Assembly (NCBI GenBank): GCA_024636835.1
Contig: JAGXGH010000045.1
Location: 1-48,476 of the forward strand
Direction of reading: 5' to 3'
DNA length: 48,476 bases
Source of the DNA: Verrucomicrobiales bacterium
Lineage (GTDB): Bacteria > Verrucomicrobiota > Verrucomicrobiia > Verrucomicrobiales > SLCJ01
The translations under genes and the position numbers were made by a program. Positions 43,401 through 48,476 of the stretch are shown here, in pieces. A model generated the notes under the pieces. The model did not search any database. It was not told where the DNA came from and was given only the letters and a program-made list of their open reading frames with translations. Within the stretch, counting starts at the first letter, position 1, and every line of letters begins with the position of its first letter.

Positions 43401-44402
43401 CTACTGTTCCCTTAGTAAATCGTCGATGGCGCTGATCACTGAGCTCGCGGGAATGGCGGCCATCGGCGCTTTGTCGTGCTTTGGTACAAAGGAACTGGTG
43501 ACTTTATCGGGTGCCGAAGCAAGGATGACGCGTGCGTCTTTGTGGGTGGGTGCCCAGTGATAGGGGTTGGTTGGTCCGAATAATCCGACTTGAGGGCGAC
43601 TGAACTGCGCGGCTAAGTGCATGGCTGCCGAGTCGACGGTGATGACCAGTTCGGCGTTATTGATGGCTCTTGCGGAATCTGTGAGCGAGATCTTTCCGCT
43701 GAGATCGGTGAAGGGGATGTCGCGTTGGTCAAGTCCATCGCGGATAGGGTTCAGATGATCCTGCTCGCGTTGATCGGATGAGCCGGTGACAACGATGGGG
43801 AGTTGATGGGACTGATGAAGATGAGTGGCAACATCGAGCCAGCCATCGGTCGTCCAGTATTTTTCATCGCGTGCGGTACCTGGGTGCAGGACGGCGTAGC
43901 GTTTAGGGAGTGGATTCAGCGAGGTGGAATCCTCTGCGAGAAAACGAAGGTGTGGGCCGGTTGGTAGAGGAGCAGGACGAGAGGAGAGTCGCATGCTCAT
44001 TGCGAGGTGGAAATCGACCGTCGATAGATCGCGTGCCGAGGCGGTTACTGGCGCGTTGTAGATCATGCGCGCAAGGATCGATTTACGATAGCGCTTGTAG
44101 GTGAAGCTCAGTGAGGCGCGAGCAATCATCGTCATCAGCAGTGAGCGATCTGTTCCTGTGAAATCTGCAGCAAGGTGCCAATGGGTGAACATTAGTTTAC
44201 CCCATAGCTTGCCGTTCGTCTTTTTCGTTTGGTAGACGATCACTTCATCTACCTGCGGGATGGCGTCAGCTAGTTGCCCGGATGGACCGTGAAGGACGAG
44301 GGTGATTTTTGCCTCGGGGAAGGTCGCTCTAATCTGACTCAAAGCTGGAGCAGTGAGGATGGTGTCGCCGATCCTCTTGAGCTGGAGGATGAGAATGTTC
44401 AC
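43401..44402 (-). CDS. Glycosyltransferase family 9 (heptosyltransferase-like)
   Basis: A 333-aa GT9 protein, like the heptosyltransferases that build the LPS inner core. It starts VNILILQLKRIGDTILTAPA, the typical N-terminus. Late blocks are LHPGTARDEKYW and ITVDSAAMHLAAQF followed by LFGPTNP, the sugar-nucleotide site. The GTG start at 44402 overlaps the stop of the upstream glycosyltransferase (GTGA), so the two genes are translationally coupled. The exact acceptor is unknown. Confidence 0.9.
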   Translation of the reverse strand: MNILILQLKRIGDTILTAPALSQIRATFPEAKITLVLHGPSGQLADAIPQVDEVIVYQTKKTNGKLWGKLMFTHWHLAADFTGTDRSLLMTMIARASLSFTYKRYRKSILARMIYNAPVTASARDLSTVDFHLAMSMRLSSRPAPLPTGPHLRFLAEDSTSLNPLPKRYAVLHPGTARDEKYWTTDGWLDVATHLHQSHQLPIVVTGSSDQREQDHLNPIRDGLDQRDIPFTDLSGKISLTDSARAINNAELVITVDSAAMHLAAQFSRPQVGLFGPTNPYHWAPTHKDARVILASAPDKVTSSFVPKHDKAPMAAIPASSVISAIDDLLREQ

Positions 44403-45640
44403 GAGGCTGATTGTTTTAGAATGGAACGTTGATGAACGACTTCGCGCGCGTAGGCATAGGCGTGAAGGAGTTTCTGGCGATGATGATCCCAAGTGAAGTT
44501 GGCGCGAATGTGTTCGCGTCCTGCTAGTCCCATATTGCGCGCTTCTTCGGGGTGATTGTAGAGTCTGAAAATGGCGGATTTCAATGCTTCGGGATCATTT
44601 GGCGGAATAGTGATGCCGGTTGTTCCATCGACGACGGCGTCTCCAGCCTCGCGTGTCGAAATGAGCGGGAGCGCGCAGGCGGAGGCCTCGAAGGTTGCTT
44701 TGGCTGCTCCTTCAAGTTTTGAAGGAAAGACGAAGGCGGTGGATTTGGCGAGGAAGTCCTGAGGGTTGGATACGAATCCGGTGACCTTGACAGAATCGTT
44801 GGCGAACTCTTCGAGATAGGGCTGGATCTCAGGTTCCACATTACCGATGAGCAGGAGTTCCGCGTTGGCGAGATTGAGCTCGGACCAGGCTTTGAGTAGA
44901 TGGTGGATACCTTTTCTTTTGATCAGTGCTCCAAGAAAGGCGAGGCGGAAAACGTCTTTGGGTGGAGTGGTTGGGGTGAATTTTTCCACATCCACGCCAC
45001 GTCCGATGAGGAAAAGTTTCTCGGCGGGAATGCCAGAGTCGATGAACGATTCCGCTGACCGAGCAGAAGGTACCAGAATGACGTCTGCAAGCTCGTATTC
45101 CATCAATGTGTGCTGGCGGGGAATCGTGAGGCGATGGCGGAAGCCATAGTCGACGCCTCGTTCCTGGGCGGTCACGAAGGGTTTGGGTTTCCCCTTGTTG
45201 CGGTGCCAGGTGGGTATTTCCAAAAGCGAGGGAATGCCGTGTTTGCGTGCGGTGATCAGTGCTTCCAGGCAATCGCCCGACCAACTATGGAAGGCATCGA
45301 ATTTCCCCGAACGTAGGCGGCTTGATGCGATGTTTGCCGTAAGAAGTTTGCGCAGTCCTTCTTCGCTGTCTCTGCTGAGAAAGGGGCGTGTCCACATCGC
45401 GGGGTGGCCGAGTGTGCTGCGGAATTTATAGGGTGGAATCAGTCCTTGTGCGTTTTCTTTGCAGACAACTTCACCGAGAAATCCACGCTCGAATGAGGCA
45501 CGAGCGGTTTCATATGACGTCGTTGGTAGTCCGGGGCCTCCAAGCGCGGTCGAGGCTGCGTAGAGCAACGACGAGGGCAGCGCGTCGTCAGATGGAGCTG
45601 GCGCGCGCAGATCGGCACAGATTGGAGTAAATCGGTTCAC
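44399..45640 (-). CDS. Glycosyltransferase family 4
   Basis: A 413-aa GT-B fold glycosyltransferase of the GT4 group. The C-terminal nucleotide-sugar domain is clear: FRLAFLGALIKRKGIHHLLKA, VKVTGFV, and KLEGAAKATFEASACALPL with the E-x7-E arrangement. An N-terminal acceptor domain fills residues about 1-200. The gene is the first of a two-gene operon with the GT9 gene and is divergent from a third glycosyltransferase gene, so the three probably serve LPS core or capsule assembly. Confidence 0.88.
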   Translation of the reverse strand: MNRFTPICADLRAPAPSDDALPSSLLYAASTALGGPGLPTTSYETARASFERGFLGEVVCKENAQGLIPPYKFRSTLGHPAMWTRPFLSRDSEEGLRKLLTANIASSRLRSGKFDAFHSWSGDCLEALITARKHGIPSLLEIPTWHRNKGKPKPFVTAQERGVDYGFRHRLTIPRQHTLMEYELADVILVPSARSAESFIDSGIPAEKLFLIGRGVDVEKFTPTTPPKDVFRLAFLGALIKRKGIHHLLKAWSELNLANAELLLIGNVEPEIQPYLEEFANDSVKVTGFVSNPQDFLAKSTAFVFPSKLEGAAKATFEASACALPLISTREAGDAVVDGTTGITIPPNDPEALKSAIFRLYNHPEEARNMGLAGREHIRANFTWDHHRQKLLHAYAYAREVVHQRSILKQSAS

Positions 45641-45721
45641 GGGTCACCATCTTATAAAAGACACGAAGAAGATGCGCAATTGCGCTTTTTAGAATGTGTG
45701 GGAATGCGCTATGTGTGAGGG

Positions 45722-46807
45722 ATGAAGATCGGTCTAGTGCGACGCGGATACTCAGCCAGTGGCGGCGCGGAGAAATTTCTCCGTCGGTTTGCCGATGGTG
45801 TGAAGCTGCGTGGTCACGAGCCTGTGTTTTTCGTCGATGACTCCTGGACGGCAAAGGAAGACGCGGAAGTGATACGGCTGGATGGCGGGTCTCCGCGATC
45901 GTTCGCTGATGATTTAGAAAAGAAACGGGGTGCGTGCGATCGTTTGTTGAGTCTGGAGCGCGTGTGGTCCTGTGATGTTTACCGTGTCGGCGATGGTGTC
46001 CACCGCTCTTGGTTGGAACGGCGGAAAGCGATGGAGCCGACTTGGAAGTCGTGGACGCGTGGGTTTTCTGGAAAGCACCGGGCGATGATGGAACTGGAAG
46101 CATCAGTGGTCAGTGATTCGTCACGGTGTGCCAAAGTGGTAGTGAACTCGCGAATGGTCGCTGATGAGATTGCTGCCTACTATCCTGATCGTAGATCCGG
46201 TGAAGTTGAATTGATCTACAATGGCTACGATCCGGTGGTGTTGCCAGAAGAGATGGATCGAGCGCTGGTGCGTGCTGAAGTGAGGCGTGAGCTTGGGCTT
46301 CCCGACGGGCTTCCGCTTGTTCTGTTCGTCGGCTCGGGCTGGCAGTGCAAAGGACTTCGTCCGCTCATTGATGCGTTTTCTAAAATGACTGAAAAAAATG
46401 CGGAGCTCGTGGTGGCAGGAAAGGGACGGGTTGAATCTCATTGGAGGGACATGGAGAACGTGAAGTTTCTTGGCTCGATGTCCGATATTCCGCGTCTTTT
46501 GATGGCCGCAGACGTGTTCGCTCTTCCGACGTTTTACGATCCGTTTTCCAACGCAACTCTTGAGGCGGCACGACATGGCTTGCCGGTGATTACCACGACA
46601 TCAAACGGCTTCCACGAAGTGATGGAGGACAGGGTTCATGGCTCAGTGGTGAAAGCCGGAGATGTCGACGCCATTCGGGCGGGTTTGGATTTATGGATCA
46701 GCTCCGCAGGGTCGCAGGAGATATTTCAGCGATGCATAGAAAATGCCCGTCCGTATTCCGTTGCTCGAAACGTGGATGCAACGCTTGAATTGTTGCTCGG
46801 AGATTAG
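45722..46807 (+). CDS. Glycosyltransferase family 4 (WaaG-like)
   Basis: A 361-aa GT4 enzyme resembling WaaG-type LPS core glucosyltransferases. It begins MKIGLVRRGYSASGGAEKFL, the glycine-rich loop that marks the group, and has YRVGDGVHRSWLERR near 90-105. The sugar-nucleotide domain shows VLFVGSGWQCKGL, FLGSMSDIP, and FYDPFSNATLEAARHGLPV. The TAG stop codon lies within the 5-bp target duplication (TTAGG) of a MITE. A glycolipid acceptor in the cell envelope is likely. Confidence 0.88.
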   Translation: MKIGLVRRGYSASGGAEKFLRRFADGVKLRGHEPVFFVDDSWTAKEDAEVIRLDGGSPRSFADDLEKKRGACDRLLSLERVWSCDVYRVGDGVHRSWLERRKAMEPTWKSWTRGFSGKHRAMMELEASVVSDSSRCAKVVVNSRMVADEIAAYYPDRRSGEVELIYNGYDPVVLPEEMDRALVRAEVRRELGLPDGLPLVLFVGSGWQCKGLRPLIDAFSKMTEKNAELVVAGKGRVESHWRDMENVKFLGSMSDIPRLLMAADVFALPTFYDPFSNATLEAARHGLPVITTTSNGFHEVMEDRVHGSVVKAGDVDAIRAGLDLWISSAGSQEIFQRCIENARPYSVARNVDATLELLLGD

Positions 46808-46808
46808 G

Positions 46809-46939
46809 CCAGAATGGCACTGACTTAAAAGCGCCATCGACGCGTTTCCCTCAAGGAGCGCGGCCCGTCTCGGCCGTTTGAATGGTGTTAGCGGTTCTCT
46901 AAAGCTACCGAAATACCGCCTAAGTCAGCGCCATTCAGG
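46809..46939. mobile_element. MITE-like element, 131 bp, with 5-bp target duplication
   Basis: Terminal inverted repeats of 19 bp: CCAGAATGGCACTGACTTA at the left and, read inward, CCTGAATGGCGCTGACTTA at the right, differing at two positions. Identical TTAGG flanks at 46804-46808 and 46940-46944 look like a target-site duplication. No ORF inside. The transposase family cannot be named from this alone. Confidence 0.85.
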
Positions 46940-46950
46940 TTAGGCCCTGT

Positions 46951-47640
46951 TTACGGAGTGGTGATCCATTCAATCACCGCAGCGGTGTCGGAGAGGTTTT
47001 CGAGACTGTGATCGGCTCCGTGTGTCAGGAGTTGCTCGGCGGTGAACATACCAGTGCCGACGGCGAGACAGCGTGCGCCGAAGGCTTTGGCGCAGTTGAT
47101 GTCCTTCGGGGTGTCGCCGATGACGACGGTTTGCTCCGGGGTGAATTTTTTGCCGGTGATGGTGGCGACTCGGTCGAGAGCGATGGGGCCGAGTTCGTTG
47201 CGGTCCCAGTGATCGCTTCCGTATGCGCCGAGCTCGATATTGAAGTATTTGGACAATCCGAAGTGTCGGACTTTGGTTTCGGCACCGATTTTGAGGTTTC
47301 CGGTGAGAAGTCCGATGGTGAAGGACTCGTCAACAGAGATGGTGTCGAGCAAGTCAATGATGCCGGGGAGAACCAGACCGTCTTTGCGATTGGCTAGTCC
47401 TTCGTCGAGATTACGGAGGTAGATGGTGAAGAACCGTTCGGCGAGAATATCGTCCCAAGTGATGCGGTGAGCGGACTTAAATTCACGGAGAATGCCCAGG
47501 TCGGTAGCTCCGGCGAGGTTGAGTTCCGGGTGCTCATTGCGATCGATATCGAATGCCTCTTCAAAGGCATCATGAAGAGCGCGAATTCCTGCGCCGCCGG
47601 TGTTGAGAAGGGTTTGGTCGATGTCGAAGAGAAGGAGCAT
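46951..47640 (-). CDS. HAD family hydrolase (phosphoglycolate phosphatase-like)
   Basis: A 229-aa HAD phosphatase. Motif I is LLFDIDQTLLNTGG, with Asp6 and Asp8 as nucleophile and acid; the helical cap follows at about 15-90; motif II is LLTGN (about 115); motif IV is VVIGDTPKDINCAKAFG. This architecture matches Gph-like phosphatases, which remove phosphate from phosphoglycolate or similar small sugars. The substrate cannot be fixed by sequence. It stands alone on the minus strand. Confidence 0.9.
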   Translation of the reverse strand: MLLLFDIDQTLLNTGGAGIRALHDAFEEAFDIDRNEHPELNLAGATDLGILREFKSAHRITWDDILAERFFTIYLRNLDEGLANRKDGLVLPGIIDLLDTISVDESFTIGLLTGNLKIGAETKVRHFGLSKYFNIELGAYGSDHWDRNELGPIALDRVATITGKKFTPEQTVVIGDTPKDINCAKAFGARCLAVGTGMFTAEQLLTHGADHSLENLSDTAAVIEWITTP

Positions 47641-47684
47641 GAGTTTAGATTTTAGACAGAAAGATGATAGAGGATAGAGATAGT

Positions 47685-48125
47685 CTAGTCCACTACGAGT
47701 GGGATGTGGAGTTTGGGCGAGAGGTTTTCTGGTGCTGGTCCGATGGTTCCGCCTTCGACGAACTCAGCATTGAAGAGTTCTTGCCGCGTATCCTCTTGTC
47801 CGTTGACTACGTTGCTGGCCCAGCGCCGCACCCGCCGGATTATCCGCTTTGGGTCCCAATGGAAATGAGATAGCGTAGGCTCGCACCAGTCAAAAGCAGG
47901 CTCGCGACCTGGGCAGATTAACGAAACTTTCTCGGGTGCATGGATACCCTGCCGAGCCAGATGTTGTTGAACTGGGGCGAATAGGACGGTATCTCCCAGA
48001 ATCACTGCTGTAGGGGGTGTGTGCCTAAACAGGCCGTCCAGGCAGGCACGCAAACCTGTCGCATCGTCTTGCCAATCCGGTAGGTTGTAAGGAAATTTGG
48101 TGCCAAATTTGGGGTCAGGTAACAA
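47685..48125 (-). pseudogene. C-terminal fragment of LacI/XylR-type regulator
   Basis: The readable frame encodes about 146 aa. From about residue 15 it matches the C-terminal lobe of a LacI-type ligand-binding regulator (TAVILGDTVLFAPVQQHLARQ, PTLSHFHWDPKRIIRRVRRW, the FVEGGTIGPAP end), of a form widespread in verrucomicrobial XylR-like regulators. The first ten or so codons come from the repeat LPDPKFG, shared with the ends of the RAYT-like element. The DNA-binding domain and N-terminal lobe are missing, so the gene appears broken by that insertion unless the rest lies beyond the window. Confidence 0.75.
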
Positions 48126-48410
48126 ATATCAAAATTGACGGCTTCCTCTCCTTCCTTTACTCTTCTTCCATGGCCAGACAAGTTCGTATCGCGTTCCCCC
48201 GGCGCGTTTCATCATGTGATGCCGTCTGACATTTACACTGAGCTAATCTTTCGCAGCGTTGGATCACGGAGATGTTCGCAATTAAGACCTCTCCGTATCT
48301 GTTCAGTGAGTGAGATACTTCGAGCGCACTCCGCACAGGAACTTGGCCTTGGTTTTGAAGAAATGGTGCGAGATAAACGAAATTTGATATTTGTTACCTG
48401 ACCCCAAATC
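48104..48410 (+). mobile_element. Decayed RAYT/IS200-like element with inverted ends
   Basis: The ends at 48106-48133 and 48381-48410 are near-perfect inverted copies containing GATATTTGTTACCTGACCCC. Inside, from 48170, MARQVRIAFP is followed after a frameshift by PGAFHHVM, the start of REP-associated tyrosine transposases (typically MAR-x-R-I-x-FPGA-x-YHV). Most of the transposase is missing; only a short C-terminal stretch (EEMVRDKRNLIFVT) may remain. Confidence 0.75.
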
Positions 48411-48476
48411 CCTTGGTTTTGAAGAAATGGTGCGAGATAAACGAAATTTGATATTTGTTACCTGACCCCAAATCCC
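48347..48476. repeat. 64-bp tandem repeat at the element's right end
   Basis: Units begin at 48347 and 48411 (CCTTGGTTTTGAAGAAATGG) and are identical over 64 bases. The last two bases of the window are the start of a possible third unit. Each unit contains the C-terminal codons EEMVRDKRNLIFVT and the element's right end. Confidence 0.9.

Overview
The window looks like a chromosomal segment from a Verrucomicrobiota bacterium, probably near the Akkermansiaceae/Rubritaleaceae. The family call is inference from gene content: two PEP-CTERM proteins, a DUF1549/DUF1553 cytochrome-like protein paired with a DUF1501 protein, a fused SecDF, a verrucomicrobial-type prepilin and a sialate O-acetylesterase-like secreted protein. 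Almost every ordinary gene is intact. The accessory interest lies in the spacers, which are unusually rich in structured repeats, gene remnants and recombination-like sites.

Region 1 (about 440-5340): five minus-strand genes (three small unknowns, one 726-aa secreted esterase, one small lipoprotein) are separated by four folded sites of about 125-137 bp. These have the layout of integron attC sites: terminal GCGAAC/GTTCGC-like boxes and internal arms that differ between sites but are complementary within each site. No integrase is present, so this reads as a cassette cluster lacking an integrase.

Region 2 (5345-11020): a co-directional minus-strand block of rpsU, secDF, yajC, tgt and a truncated stand-alone SecD periplasmic-domain paralogue. 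Two families of short palindromic repeats lie between the genes. The Tgt has lost all three cysteines of its usual zinc site.

Region 3 (11299-22560): an SGNH-like/MBOAT acyltransferase pair, a chorismatase, an MMPL exporter and two PEP-CTERM proteins. A 92-bp tandem repeat starts inside the last MMPL codons, and a decayed copy of the MMPL 3' end lies beyond the second PEP-CTERM gene. Three small unknown genes follow, interspersed with a third inverted-repeat family.

Region 4 (22572-35283): glgB; a YdjI-like SPFH protein with a C-terminal excisionase-type helix-turn-helix next to a YdjG-like zinc-ribbon membrane protein; a Na/Ca exchanger and a lipoprotein, with a remnant of the lipoprotein gene nearby; a photolyase-related protein lacking the usual iron-sulphur cysteines; metX; tRNA-Val; and queC/queD, which with tgt cover three steps of queuosine synthesis.

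Region 5 (35392-48476): DUF1553/DUF1501 pair, prepilin, RNase R, three glycosyltransferases likely for LPS or surface glycans, a 131-bp MITE with a 5-bp target duplication, a HAD phosphatase, and a LacI/XylR-type regulator fragment cut off by a decayed RAYT-like element carrying 64-bp tandem repeats.
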